A stretch of 64,000 bases of DNA from Mesorhizobium sp. WSM4311 (GTDB taxonomy: Bacteria > Pseudomonadota > Alphaproteobacteria > Rhizobiales > Rhizobiaceae): NCBI RefSeq assembly GCF_002295115.1, contig NZ_NSFV01000002.1, forward strand, positions 62,001-126,000. Direction: 5' to 3'. Below, one piece after another: positions 42,385 through 51,104 of this stretch. The first letter of the stretch is position 1; each line of letters starts with the position of its first letter. A program made the position numbers and the translations under genes. The notes under the pieces were generated by a model, which did no database searches, had not been told where the DNA came from, and saw only the letters and a list, made by a program, of their open reading frames with translations.

Positions 42385-43512
42385 TCAGGCGGTCGAGCCG
42401 ACGACGCCCTCGACCAGATAGTCCATGCTTTCGAGCTCAATGGCGGTCTCGGCGAAGGCCTGGCCTGCCGTCGCCACCACGGCGCCCTTGTTGCTCTTCA
42501 GCGGGCCCTTGATGACGGAGAAGCCGCCCTTCATCATTTCGGCCAGGGTGGCGTCGAACTGCTTGCGAGCCGCCTCGCCGACGGCGGGACCGAGTGGGCT
42601 CATCTTGACGAAGCCGTCGGCCAGTCCGCCGCGGGTGAAATTGGGCAGCGGCATGCCAGCAGTCAGGTCGTCGACGAACATCTTGTAGACCTTGGCCCAG
42701 TTCCATTCCGCGCCGGTGAGGTATTTCTCCGGCGCCAGCGGGCTCTGGTTGGCGTGGTAGCCGCAGACGAAGGCGCCGCGCCCGGCCGCCGTCTCGACCA
42801 CCACTTTCGGGCTGTCGACATGGCAGGTGATGACGTCGGCGCCCTGATCGACCAGCGCGTTGGTGGCTTCCGCCTCCTTGACCGCCAGTGACCACTCGCC
42901 GGTGAAGATGACCTGGCAGGTGATCGTCGGGTCGACCGAGCGCGCGCCGAGCAGGAAGGAGTTGATGTTGAGCAGCACCTGCGGAATGGGCTTGGCGGCG
43001 ACGAAACCGAGCTTCTTGCTCTTCGAGGTGTGGCCGGCGACGACGCCGTTGAGATACTGGCCCATGCCGATATAGCCGAAATATGAGCCGGCATTCATCG
43101 GGTGCTTGGCCTTGTCCCACATGCCGCCGCAATGGCGGAACTGCACGTCGGGGAATTTCGCGCACATCGCCAGCATGTGCGGATCGAAATAGCCGAAGGA
43201 GGTCGGGAAGATCAGCGAGGCGCCGTCGAGATTGATCATCGATTCCATCGTCTTCTGGACATCGACCGTTTCCGGCACGTTCTCCTCCTCGACGACGGTG
43301 ATGCCCTCGATGCCCTTCAGCGCCGCCGCGCCCTCGGCATGCGCCTGGTTGTAGCCATAGTCGTCCCTCGGTCCGACATAGATGAAGCCGACGGTGGCGG
43401 CAGCGGCGAAGGCACGGCTGATCGGAAAGGATGCCGAGGCCAGGCCGAGTGCGGCTCCCGCGGCGGAGATCTTGAGCAGTTGGCGGCGGTTAAGCATGAA
43501 TCTGTCGGTCAT
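42385..43512 (-). CDS. BMP-family ABC transporter substrate-binding protein (biuret operon)
   Basis: Periplasmic receptor of 375 residues and first gene of the biuret operon. The N-terminus MLNRRQLLKISAAGAALGLA is a twin-arginine-like signal with a cleavage site near SRAFAAA. The mature part starts ATVGFIYVGPRDDYGYNQAHAEG and has CHVDSPKVVVETAAGRG. By operon content the ligand is likely biuret, triuret or a related ureide rather than a nucleoside. Confidence 0.87.
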   Translation of the reverse strand: MTDRFMLNRRQLLKISAAGAALGLASASFPISRAFAAAATVGFIYVGPRDDYGYNQAHAEGAAALKGIEGITVVEEENVPETVDVQKTMESMINLDGASLIFPTSFGYFDPHMLAMCAKFPDVQFRHCGGMWDKAKHPMNAGSYFGYIGMGQYLNGVVAGHTSKSKKLGFVAAKPIPQVLLNINSFLLGARSVDPTITCQVIFTGEWSLAVKEAEATNALVDQGADVITCHVDSPKVVVETAAGRGAFVCGYHANQSPLAPEKYLTGAEWNWAKVYKMFVDDLTAGMPLPNFTRGGLADGFVKMSPLGPAVGEAARKQFDATLAEMMKGGFSVIKGPLKSNKGAVVATAGQAFAETAIELESMDYLVEGVVGSTA

Positions 43513-43565
43513 AGTGAATGCTCCCCTTTAGGACCCTTTTCCGGGTCGGTTAACATGCCGTCAAG

Positions 43566-43579
43566 AAAGTGCATGCAAT
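43566..43579. promoter_or_regulatory. Operator arm 1 in the biuret/gntR divergent promoter
   Basis: AAAGTGCATGCAAT is the exact reverse complement of the arm at 43659-43672, and its core TGCATGCA is itself palindromic. It sits 54 bases before the start of the binding-protein gene. FCD-type GntR regulators bind short palindromes of this kind. Confidence 0.68.
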
Positions 43580-43658
43580 CACTGTGCCAGTTTGTGAATT
43601 GAAATTTATTCAATAAAATCAATTATCACATCGAAGGCTTGTGCTCATGCTTGAGGCA

Positions 43659-43672
43659 ATTGCATGCACTTT
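43659..43672. promoter_or_regulatory. Operator arm 2 in the biuret/gntR divergent promoter
   Basis: ATTGCATGCACTTT repeats arm 1 in inverse orientation, 79 bases away. Two sites bracketing an AT-rich stretch would allow looping and control of both divergent units. Confidence 0.68.
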
Positions 43673-43787
43673 TTGCCTTCAAAGTAGCCAATTTGACAGG
43701 CAGATTAAAATAGAGGCATAGAGGGCATATCCGAGTTGAAAGGCCAACGAGTCGGCGGACTCCACGAGAAGACGCGACGGAGGAAAC

Positions 43788-44492
43788 TTGTCGGGGAAGC
43801 GCAGCTTGATCAGGTCGGGCACGACCGTGGATCAGATGGTTCGGGCGATCGGCGACCGGATCGTCACCGGCTACCTGCGCCCCGGCGAAAAACTGGACGA
43901 GACCTCGCTCGCCGCCCGCTTCGACGTATCACGCACCCCGGTCAGGGAGGCGCTCGGCCAGCTCAGCGCCATGGGCCTGGTCGAGAGGCGGCCCAACAGG
44001 GGCGCTATCGTTGCCGTCGTGACGCAGGAGCATCTCGCCTCGATGTTCGAGAGCATGGCCGAACTGGAAGCGATCTGCGCGCGCTTCTCGGCCGAGCGCA
44101 TGACCAGCAGCGAACGTCGCGGGCTCGAGATCGAGCACCAGGGTTCGGCGCGGATGGTGCAACTGGGCGCGGAGGAGGACTATGAGTATTTCAACACCGA
44201 GTTCCATAGCCGGCTTTATCGTGGCGCCCACAATACGCATATCCACGATCTCACCGTGATGACCCGCAGCCGGTTGGCACCCTTCCGCCGCGCGCAGTTC
44301 ATGCTGCCCGGACGGCTGGCCAAATCCTGGCAGGAACACGACCTAATCGTCACCGCGATCCTGCGTGGCGACGGCGCCGCCGCCGGTAAAGCGGCGCGGG
44401 ACCACGTTTCCATCGTCAGCGAGGCGAGCGCCGTCTTTGCCGTCGGTGACCAGCCGAAAGCCGCAAGCACGACGCCAGTCACCGCCGACTGA
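43788..44492 (+). CDS. GntR/FadR-family (FCD) regulator of the biuret operon
   Basis: Regulator of 234 residues. The winged helix-turn-helix is at about residues 17-76 (LDETSLAARFDVSRTPVREAL) and an FCD ligand domain follows. The start is a TTG at 43788 with GGAGGA at 43779-43784; an in-frame ATG at codon 17 would cut into the first helix. It is divergent from the eight-gene biuret operon, with a pair of matching operator arms in between, so it is the likely local regulator and probably senses a ureide. Confidence 0.86.
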   Translation: MSGKRSLIRSGTTVDQMVRAIGDRIVTGYLRPGEKLDETSLAARFDVSRTPVREALGQLSAMGLVERRPNRGAIVAVVTQEHLASMFESMAELEAICARFSAERMTSSERRGLEIEHQGSARMVQLGAEEDYEYFNTEFHSRLYRGAHNTHIHDLTVMTRSRLAPFRRAQFMLPGRLAKSWQEHDLIVTAILRGDGAAAGKAARDHVSIVSEASAVFAVGDQPKAASTTPVTAD

Positions 44493-44665
44493 GAAACCAC
44501 CTGTTGCAGCAGCGGCACATAGCGCCGAAGACACGGATTTGGCACGAAGAAGGCATAGGGCCGCTAAGTTTGATCCTTTGGCTGTCACGGAACCATACGG
44601 AGCGATACGGGAAGATTTCTGGTGGGCCGACCGCCTCGGCCCTGGTCTGGGCTTCAGCTTCTCTA

Positions 44666-45805
44666 CTACTTCACGGGAAGGCGTGGATTATCCGGCGCGG
44701 CGCCGAGTTCCGACCGTGCCAGGCGCCTTGGCCTGATCCATTCGCCGCGCGCCTTTTCCGATAGGACCAATCCATGGCCTGGCCGATCGGGCGCATAGGC
44801 GTAGCCGTCCCGGATCTCGATAGGCTGTTGCACCAGATGATCGAAGTTCTGAAATGAATATTCCAGCCATTCGACCTCGGGAAGCGCGGCCGCCATATGC
44901 ACGCCGACCTCCAGGAACGTGTTTCCGAGGCTGACCGGAATCCCGAGTTCGGCGGCGAGCCAGCCGATGCGCATGACGTCCGTCACCTGACCATGGACAT
45001 TCAAGATATCGGCCGCATGGGCTTCCAGGAGCAGCCGCTTGCCCTGTAGATCCAGATACTCGCCGCTGTTGATCTGGGTCCATGTGACGGCATGCCTGAG
45101 TGTTCGCAACCCTTCATGGTCGTGACGCAGGATCGGATCCTCGACCCACAGAAGTTCGTGGCCGGCCTCGCGGATCGCCACCAATTTCGTGAGGGCCTCC
45201 TTCGAGCTCCAGGCCTCGTTCGGATCGATCATGATTTTGGACCCGGCCGGGACACAGGTCTTCAACAGTTCCAGACGCCGCAGATCGCGGTCGAAATCCC
45301 GGTGGCCGACCTTGATCTTGAAAGCCGAGTAGCCAATCGACACCGCGTGGGAGAACAGCGAGACGAAGGCATCGTCGTCGAGGTGAAAATCGAGGCCGCT
45401 GGCATAGGCCTTCACCCGGTTGCGGCGACTGCCGAGCAAGACATGAAGGGGCAGGCCAGCTTCCTTGGCTGCAAGATCCCAGAGCGCCACCTGAACCGCT
45501 TCGTGAAAGGGCAGGGAGTAAGCCCGCTGATTGCCGCCGCGCGGGCGGTGCACACGGTGGACCAGGGCGATCGCCCTGTTTCCCTTCAGGCTCGGCCAAA
45601 CCTCATGTTCGAAAACGCTCTCGATCTCCTGCTGATCAGGCAGTGGATTGAAGAGCGTCTGGATGAATCCCAGCCCCACCTCGCCACTTTCGGAAACGAG
45701 TTCCAGCGCGGCGACGTTGACATCGTCCGACCGAACCTGGCTGTCCCCGATTACCCGGTCGCGGGCGAACTGAAATCGGGTTATACGAAAATGCGAAAGG
45801 CTCAT
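44666..45805 (-). CDS. Enolase-superfamily enzyme (mandelate racemase/muconate lactonizing type)
   Basis: Abstracts a proton next to a carboxylate in a sugar acid or similar compound. The 379-residue product has the KxK pair in SAFKIKVGH, the first metal ligand in KIMIDPNEAW, the second in LLWVEDPIL, and the third as NSGEY, then DILNVHGQVTDVM. The last barrel strand lacks an obvious H-D dyad, so dehydration driven by the lysine side is likely. The start at 45805 is preferred over a longer frame that crosses the divergent operator. It faces a GntR gene and probably belongs to the regulon with the sugar importer at 46701. Confidence 0.86.
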   Translation of the reverse strand: MSLSHFRITRFQFARDRVIGDSQVRSDDVNVAALELVSESGEVGLGFIQTLFNPLPDQQEIESVFEHEVWPSLKGNRAIALVHRVHRPRGGNQRAYSLPFHEAVQVALWDLAAKEAGLPLHVLLGSRRNRVKAYASGLDFHLDDDAFVSLFSHAVSIGYSAFKIKVGHRDFDRDLRRLELLKTCVPAGSKIMIDPNEAWSSKEALTKLVAIREAGHELLWVEDPILRHDHEGLRTLRHAVTWTQINSGEYLDLQGKRLLLEAHAADILNVHGQVTDVMRIGWLAAELGIPVSLGNTFLEVGVHMAAALPEVEWLEYSFQNFDHLVQQPIEIRDGYAYAPDRPGHGLVLSEKARGEWIRPRRLARSELGAAPDNPRLPVK

Positions 45806-45838
45806 CACAGGGGCTTTCTGATCGGTTACTATATCAAA

Positions 45839-45850
45839 CTGATCTATCAG
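45839..45850. promoter_or_regulatory. CTGATC-type operator, site 1
   Basis: CTGATCTATCAG is an almost perfect palindrome between the enolase-superfamily gene and the divergent gntR gene. The same motif with a perfect centre recurs at 46658 before the importer operon. Confidence 0.62.
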
Positions 45851-45874
45851 ATGGCATCTTACTACCGGACCAAT

Positions 45875-45880
45875 GGAGGT
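45875..45880 (+). promoter_or_regulatory. Ribosome binding site favouring the GTG start at 45888
   Basis: GGAGGT lies seven bases before a GTG at 45888. The in-frame ATG at 45873 lies on this site itself and has no site of its own, so the GTG is the better start. Confidence 0.65.
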
Positions 45881-45887
45881 GCCGCAA

Positions 45888-46574
45888 GTGGCGGGCAAGG
45901 CAAAAACTGACTCTTCTCCCCTCGTGGCGGCCGCCCGCATGAGCGATGTCGCCTATGAGCGAATCCTGGAGGGCTTGTTCGACCGGCGCGTTCCGGCCGG
46001 GGCATTCATTTCGCAAAACGAGTTGTCCGCGATCGTCGACGTGCCCGTTGCTCCGCTTCGCGACGCCCTGCGTGTTCTTGAAGCGGAAGGGATCCTGACC
46101 ATCCATCCGCGCTCCGGCATCCAGTTCATCAGGCCCGGACTGGAGCTTACGCGCGCCACCTACCAATTCCGCTCCATCATTGAGCGCGCGGCGGTTCGCG
46201 TCTTTGCCGAACAGGGCGATGAAGCCGTCATGAATGCCTTGGAAATCCGGCATTCCAGGCTGCTTCGGCGCATCGAGCGCGATGGCCTCGGACAGGAGCA
46301 ACTGGAGGAGATGGATGCGCTGGAGGGAGAGTTGCACGGCGCGGTCATCGCCGCACTGCGCAATCCCCTGATCGACAGCACCTACCGGCGCATGCACAAT
46401 TATCTGCGTCTGCTGCGGCTCGACAGGAAGATCACGACACCCATCATGGTCCGGACGCTCAAGGAGCACCTCGACATCCTCGAAGCTTGCGGCACAAGGA
46501 ATGCCGACGCCGCCGAGGCAAAACTGCAGGCGCATTTCCAGGCGGCGATGCAGCGAAGCCTGGGTCTCGTCTGA
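45888..46574 (+). CDS. GntR/FadR-family (FCD) regulator
   Basis: Regulator of 228 residues from the GTG at 45888. The DNA-binding domain spans about residues 20-82 (ISQNELSAIVDVPVAPLRDALRV) and the FCD domain follows, with H residues around GELHGAVIAALRNPLI and LKEHLDILEAC that may bind a metal and a carboxylate ligand. It is divergent from an enolase-superfamily enzyme and upstream of a sugar importer. A shared palindrome marks both promoters, so it probably controls uptake and use of a sugar acid. Confidence 0.86.
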   Translation: MAGKAKTDSSPLVAAARMSDVAYERILEGLFDRRVPAGAFISQNELSAIVDVPVAPLRDALRVLEAEGILTIHPRSGIQFIRPGLELTRATYQFRSIIERAAVRVFAEQGDEAVMNALEIRHSRLLRRIERDGLGQEQLEEMDALEGELHGAVIAALRNPLIDSTYRRMHNYLRLLRLDRKITTPIMVRTLKEHLDILEACGTRNADAAEAKLQAHFQAAMQRSLGLV

Positions 46575-46657
46575 CAGGTCAACGGTGATCCGTCGCTTAG
46601 TCCAGTTGCGCGCCGGGCGGTTGCATGGCGTGGCAAAGGATGCTACCCAACCTTCAA

Positions 46658-46669
46658 CTGATCGATCAG
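46658..46669. promoter_or_regulatory. CTGATC-type operator, site 2
   Basis: CTGATCGATCAG is a perfect 12-base palindrome 31 bases before the importer start at 46701, matching site 1 at 45839-45850 in 11 of 12 positions, with the same AA before and AT after. Confidence 0.65.
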
Positions 46670-46700
46670 ATTGATGATCTGATATCTTGGAGGAGATCGC

Positions 46701-47939
46701 ATGCAGTTGAACAAGAGGCAGTTTCTCATGGGTTCGGCGGCCCTGGCGATGGCAGGGCATATCGGCGGCGCCCGTGCCGCGAGTGCCATCAGTTACTGGC
46801 ACCATTTCACCAGCCAGTCGGAAATGGCCAGCCTGCTGAAGATTATCGCATTGTTTCAGGCGGCGAATGCCGATGTGGCGGTGACGCAGGAGAATATCCC
46901 GAATTCCGAATATATGGCGAAGGTCTCTTCGGCTGTGTTGGCCGGTGGCCGTCCGGATACTGCGATGGTGATCGCCGAGCGTTTCGCCGATCTTACCGCG
47001 ATGGAGGGGTTGATCGATCTTACCGAGCGGGTGAACGGGTGGAAAGGCAAGGCCAATTTCCCCGAAGATCGCTGGGCCGGGCTTTCCAGCAACGGCGCCA
47101 TCTATGCGGTTCCCGCCTTTGCCTTCGTCGACTGGATGTACTACCGCGCCGACTATTTCGAGGAAGCCGGGCTGGCGGGGCCGCCTCGGAATTTCGACGA
47201 ATTCCTGAGCGCTTGCCGCAAGCTGACCGACCCCTCGAAGGGTAGGTATGCCTTCGGCATGCGCGCCGGCGCCGGCGGTTTCAAATATGTTATCGATGTC
47301 ATGGAGGCGTTCGGCTCGCCGATCGTCAAGGATGGGCAGCCAGCCATCGACAGGGCCGCGGCGATCGAGGCGATAACGTTCTATTCCGATCTCTTCCTGA
47401 AGGAAAAGGTCGTGCCGCCGAGCGCGCCCAACGACAGCTACCGCCAGATCATGGAGGGCTTCCGCACCGGGCAGACGGCAATGGTGTGGCACCACACCGG
47501 TTCGCTGAATGAAATCTCGGCCGCGATGAAGCAGGGCAAACAATTCTCGACGGCACCCATGCCGGCCGGTCCGAAGGCGCATGTCGCTCGCGTTGCCTAC
47601 GCCGGCAATGGCATCATGAAGGAAGACAATATAGAGGCCGCCTGGCGCTGGGTGAGTTTCTGGGGCCAGACCGATGCTGCCCTGACCTTGCTCGAAGGCA
47701 CAGGCTATTTCCCGGCCTCGGCCGCTGCCCTGCAAGATCCGCGGATCACCGGCAATCCAATCTATCACGCGGCGGTCGAAACGCTGGAGTTCGGACGTCT
47801 GCCGAACAATTTCGTGGGCGCGGCGGGTTGGTCCGAAAATGTCGTCAACCCGGCTTTCCAAGCGGTGCTCACGGGTCAGTCGACACCGGAACAGGCTGTG
47901 GACCGTATGATCCAAGGCCTCGAAGCTGCCCTTCGCTGA
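46701..47939 (+). CDS. Sugar-type ABC transporter substrate-binding protein (CUT1 family)
   Basis: Periplasmic receptor of extracellular solute-binding family 1, 412 residues. The signal region MQLNKRQFLMGSAALAMAGH resembles a twin-arginine or Sec signal and is cut near ARAAS. The mature part opens AISYWHHFTSQSEMASLLK, the usual strand of this family, and contains NGAIYAVPAFAFVDWMYYR. GGAGGAGA precedes the ATG. It starts an operon with two permeases and an ATPase, under the CTGATC operator. Confidence 0.9.
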   Translation: MQLNKRQFLMGSAALAMAGHIGGARAASAISYWHHFTSQSEMASLLKIIALFQAANADVAVTQENIPNSEYMAKVSSAVLAGGRPDTAMVIAERFADLTAMEGLIDLTERVNGWKGKANFPEDRWAGLSSNGAIYAVPAFAFVDWMYYRADYFEEAGLAGPPRNFDEFLSACRKLTDPSKGRYAFGMRAGAGGFKYVIDVMEAFGSPIVKDGQPAIDRAAAIEAITFYSDLFLKEKVVPPSAPNDSYRQIMEGFRTGQTAMVWHHTGSLNEISAAMKQGKQFSTAPMPAGPKAHVARVAYAGNGIMKEDNIEAAWRWVSFWGQTDAALTLLEGTGYFPASAAALQDPRITGNPIYHAAVETLEFGRLPNNFVGAAGWSENVVNPAFQAVLTGQSTPEQAVDRMIQGLEAALR

Positions 47940-47995
47940 TACATCCCTGCACGGCCTGCTCCGGCGTGCGGCCATGCTCTGAACGCAACGGGACG

Positions 47996-48949
47996 ATGCT
48001 TTCGCATCGCGCATCCATGACATCAAGCTCGAGCGGATATCGGCCCTTGCGGGCTGTCGGCGAACTGTCCGAGACCCGGTACTGGATGTATTTGCTGCTC
48101 CTTCCCAGCCTCGTCATGATCCTCCTGGTGATCGCCTATCCGACGCTCTACGGCATGGCCATCAGTATTCGCGAGATGCGTCTGACGCGTCCCGGGCTTG
48201 GTGGCTGGGTCGGCTTCAAACATTATGCGGGAATGTGGTCCGATCCTGTCTTCTGGATCGCCCTGAAGAATACGGTCGTGTGGGTCACCGCGGCCGTCGT
48301 GCTGGAACTGGCGCTCGGCCTTCTCGCCGCGACAGCCCTCAACAGGGATCTGCCGGGCACGAAGATCTTTGCCGTGCTGATCCTGCTTCCCTATTTCCTG
48401 CCCAACGTCGTGGCGGGTCATATGTGGGCCCTGCTGCTCGATCCGAGGCTTGGGGTCATCAACGATCTTCTTGTTCGCGCGGGCGTCCTGCAGACCTACA
48501 AGGCATGGTTCGCGGATCCCAATACCGCGCTTGCGGCGACTGTCCTTGTCGAGGCGTGGCACGGATTTCCATTCTTCGCGCTGCTGTTGCTCGCGGGCCT
48601 GAAGAGCATTCCCGAAGACCTCTACAAGGCAGCCGCGGTGGATGGCGCGGGCGTCGCCGCGCAACTCAGGCTGATCACCTTGCCCATGCTCAGGACCGTG
48701 ATTGCGGCGGCGGTGATCCTGCGCGTCATCGGGCTGGTCAATTCGCCCGATCTGCTCCTCATTCTCACCGGTGGCGGACCGGGAGACGCCACGCAGGTCC
48801 TGTCGCTATACGCCTTCCAGACCGCCTACAAGGAATTCAATTTCGGCTACGCATCCGCCCTGTCGGTGGTGATGTTCGTGATCCTGATGATCTTCGCGGC
48901 GGCATATATCCGCCTGTCCAGGATTACCAAGGGAGAGGGCGATGATTGA
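47996..48949 (+). CDS. Sugar-type ABC transporter, permease 1 (MalF/UgpA-like)
   Basis: Inner-membrane subunit of 317 residues with six predicted helices. The EAA loop is seen as EDLYKAAAVDGAGVAAQLRLITLPML. It starts at ATG 47996 behind GGGA; a later ATG at 48018 has no ribosome site. The last residues overlap the next permease gene by eight bases. Confidence 0.88.
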   Translation: MLSHRASMTSSSSGYRPLRAVGELSETRYWMYLLLLPSLVMILLVIAYPTLYGMAISIREMRLTRPGLGGWVGFKHYAGMWSDPVFWIALKNTVVWVTAAVVLELALGLLAATALNRDLPGTKIFAVLILLPYFLPNVVAGHMWALLLDPRLGVINDLLVRAGVLQTYKAWFADPNTALAATVLVEAWHGFPFFALLLLAGLKSIPEDLYKAAAVDGAGVAAQLRLITLPMLRTVIAAAVILRVIGLVNSPDLLLILTGGGPGDATQVLSLYAFQTAYKEFNFGYASALSVVMFVILMIFAAAYIRLSRITKGEGDD

Positions 48950-49787
48950 AAGCAAGCGCCGCCGGCGGTTGATCGCCAACATCGCCACCTACTTCGTCCT
49001 CGCGACCCTGTCGATGTTCTGCATCGGTCCGATGATCTGGATGTTCCTGACATCGCTCAAATATGAGGCCGACATCGTCACCCAGACCATGCAGTACATA
49101 CCGAGGCGCGTCACCTTCGACAATTACGTAGCGATCTGGACGCAGTCCAGCTTCCCGCGACTGATAGCCAACAGCCTGGTCGTCACCTTCCTGACAGTGA
49201 CGATCTGCGTCGCCACGGGTACGCTTGCCGCCTATGCATTTTCACGCTTCGCGTTTCGCGGCCGAACGCAGCTCATGCTCGGTTATCTCGTCGTGCGCAT
49301 GTTCCCCGCGGTGATGATGATCATTCCCCTTTATGTCGTCATGCGCGGCGTCGGTCTCGTCGACAGCCGTTTCGGACTTGCACTTGCCTATACGAGTTTC
49401 CTTCTGCCGCTGTTCGTGTGGATGCTCAAAGGTTTCTTTGATTCCGCACCCAAGGAACTCGAGAGCGCGGCGCGCATCGACGGCTCGACAAGGCTTGGCG
49501 CCATGGTTCGTATCGTCATGCCGCTGGCGCGCAACGGCCTGGTGGCAAGTTCGGTGTTCATTGCCATCGCAGCCTGGAACGAGTTCCTGTTCGCCCTGAT
49601 GCTGACGACGGGGCAGGGGTCCCGCACATGGCCCGTGGGCCTGCAGTTGATGGTCGGTGAATTCCAGTTGCCATGGGGTGTCCTGGCGGCAGGCGGCATT
49701 CTCAGCATCCTGCCTGTCATCGTCCTCTTCGCCATCGTCCAGCGAACCATGGTTCAGGGGCTGACCGCGGGCGCCATCAAAGGTTAG
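48942..49787 (+). CDS. Sugar-type ABC transporter, permease 2 (MalG/UgpE-like)
   Basis: Inner-membrane subunit of 281 residues with six helices. The EAA loop is KELESAARIDGSTRLGAMVRIVMPL and the protein ends MVQGLTAGAIKG, the standard terminus of MalG-type permeases. It is coupled to permease 1 by overlap and followed by the ATPase gene after ten bases. Confidence 0.9.
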   Translation: MIESKRRRRLIANIATYFVLATLSMFCIGPMIWMFLTSLKYEADIVTQTMQYIPRRVTFDNYVAIWTQSSFPRLIANSLVVTFLTVTICVATGTLAAYAFSRFAFRGRTQLMLGYLVVRMFPAVMMIIPLYVVMRGVGLVDSRFGLALAYTSFLLPLFVWMLKGFFDSAPKELESAARIDGSTRLGAMVRIVMPLARNGLVASSVFIAIAAWNEFLFALMLTTGQGSRTWPVGLQLMVGEFQLPWGVLAAGGILSILPVIVLFAIVQRTMVQGLTAGAIKG

Positions 49788-49797
49788 GAGTATTCGC

Positions 49798-50877
49798 ATG
49801 GCGACACTTTCCATCAAGGACGTGCGCAAATCCTATGGCTCCGTGCAGGTCCTTCACGGGGTCGACATCGAGCTCGAGGACGGAGGCTTTCTGGTTCTGC
49901 TCGGGCCGTCGGGATGCGGCAAGTCGACCCTGCTCAACATGATTGCGGGCCTCGACGACACGTCCGGCGGCGACATCCTGATCGGCGGACGCTCGGTCGT
50001 GGATCTCGCGCCCAAGGACCGCAATATCGCGATGGTGTTCCAGTCCTACGCACTTTACCCGACCATGTCGGTGGAGCGAAATATCGGCTTCGGATTGGAA
50101 ATGCGTGGCGTGGACGCCGATCAGCGAAAGCGCGCCGTCGACGACGCGGCGCGGCTGCTGCAGATTTCGCATCTGCTCGACCGACGCCCTGCCAATCTTT
50201 CGGGAGGACAGCGGCAGCGCGTTGCAATGGGGCGGGCGATCGTGCGCGACCCGGAGCTGTTCCTTTTTGACGAGCCGCTTTCCAATCTCGATGCAAAGCT
50301 TCGTGTGGAAATGCGCACGGAGATCAAGCGCCTGCACGAGCGTCTCGGCACGAGCATCGTCTATGTGACGCATGATCAGATCGAGGCGATGACGCTGGCC
50401 ACCAAGGTGGCGGTGATGAAGGGCGGCCACATCCAGCAGTTTGCCGATCCTCGGACCATCTATGAACGGCCCGCCAACGTGTTCGTCGCAAGTTTCATCG
50501 GATCGCCGGCGATGAACTTCCTGCCCGGGCGCCTGGTCTCGGACGCCAACGGCGTGCGTTTCGCAGCAGGCGGCGTGTCGGTCGCATTGCAGGCCGGCAA
50601 GCGGCCGGTTCAATCCGAGCGCCCGGTGATCCTGGGCATAAGGCCTGAAGAACTAAAGGTGGTCGGGCGCGATGAAGCTTCGATCACGGGGGTGATCGAT
50701 GTCGTGGAGCCGACAGGGCCGGAAACCATGGTGACGGTGCAGGTTGGCGAACAGTCGATCATCGCCCGCCTGCCGCCGAGGTTTGCAGGCCGGCGAAACG
50801 AGCCGATATTCCTTGCCGTCGATCCGGCCAGTGTCAACCTGTTCGACCCCAACAGCGAGCAGCGCATCGATATCTAG
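49798..50877 (+). CDS. Sugar-type ABC transporter, ATP-binding protein (UgpC/MalK-like)
   Basis: ATPase of 359 residues. Walker [10 protein letters not shown] is near residue 38, signature [16 protein letters not shown] near 135, Walker [17 protein letters not shown] near 158, and a C-terminal TOBE domain from about residue 240 ([15 protein letters not shown]). It completes the CUT1 importer. The sugar is unknown; the neighbouring enolase-superfamily enzyme and a decayed FGGY kinase suggest a sugar acid or polyol. Confidence 0.91.
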   Translation: MATLSIKDVRKSYGSVQVLHGVDIELEDGGFLVLLGPSGCGKSTLLNMIAGLDDTSGGDILIGGRSVVDLAPKDRNIAMVFQSYALYPTMSVERNIGFGLEMRGVDADQRKRAVDDAARLLQISHLLDRRPANLSGGQRQRVAMGRAIVRDPELFLFDEPLSNLDAKLRVEMRTEIKRLHERLGTSIVYVTHDQIEAMTLATKVAVMKGGHIQQFADPRTIYERPANVFVASFIGSPAMNFLPGRLVSDANGVRFAAGGVSVALQAGKRPVQSERPVILGIRPEELKVVGRDEASITGVIDVVEPTGPETMVTVQVGEQSIIARLPPRFAGRRNEPIFLAVDPASVNLFDPNSEQRIDI

Positions 50878-50922
50878 ACTAGGGGACGGACACCACGGCG
50901 CTTCTAGCGCAACGCGGTTTCG

Positions 50923-51104
50923 GTCATCGGCCGAAGCATAGCCGAAGCCGGCATCGATGCCGGCGAGATCGTCGCCATCGGCTGCAGCGGGCATCGGCGG
51001 CGGTTGCTGAGGCTTACGCGGGAGGGTATCGCCTGTATGTCGAGATCAACCAGGCGATGATTCCGATGTGGGAGCGCATCGCCGCACGGCAGGCACGCAC
51101 GTGA
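50923..51104 (+). pseudogene. Internally deleted remnant of an FGGY-family carbohydrate kinase
   Basis: The first part reads VIGRSIAEAGIDAGEIVAIG then CSGHRRR, which looks like the N-terminal region of an FGGY kinase. It shifts frame near base 51000 into AVAEAYAGGYRLYVEINQAM then IPMWERIAARQART, which looks like the C-terminus. Some 400 residues between are missing. The remnant stop at 51102-51104 overlaps the GMC gene start as GTGA, so the kinase gene was once coupled to the GMC gene in the sugar operon. Confidence 0.55.

Noticed and set aside
45834..48026. Minus-strand open frame of about 730 codons
   Set aside because: Runs across GntR, an operator and the binding-protein gene; no recognisable domain.
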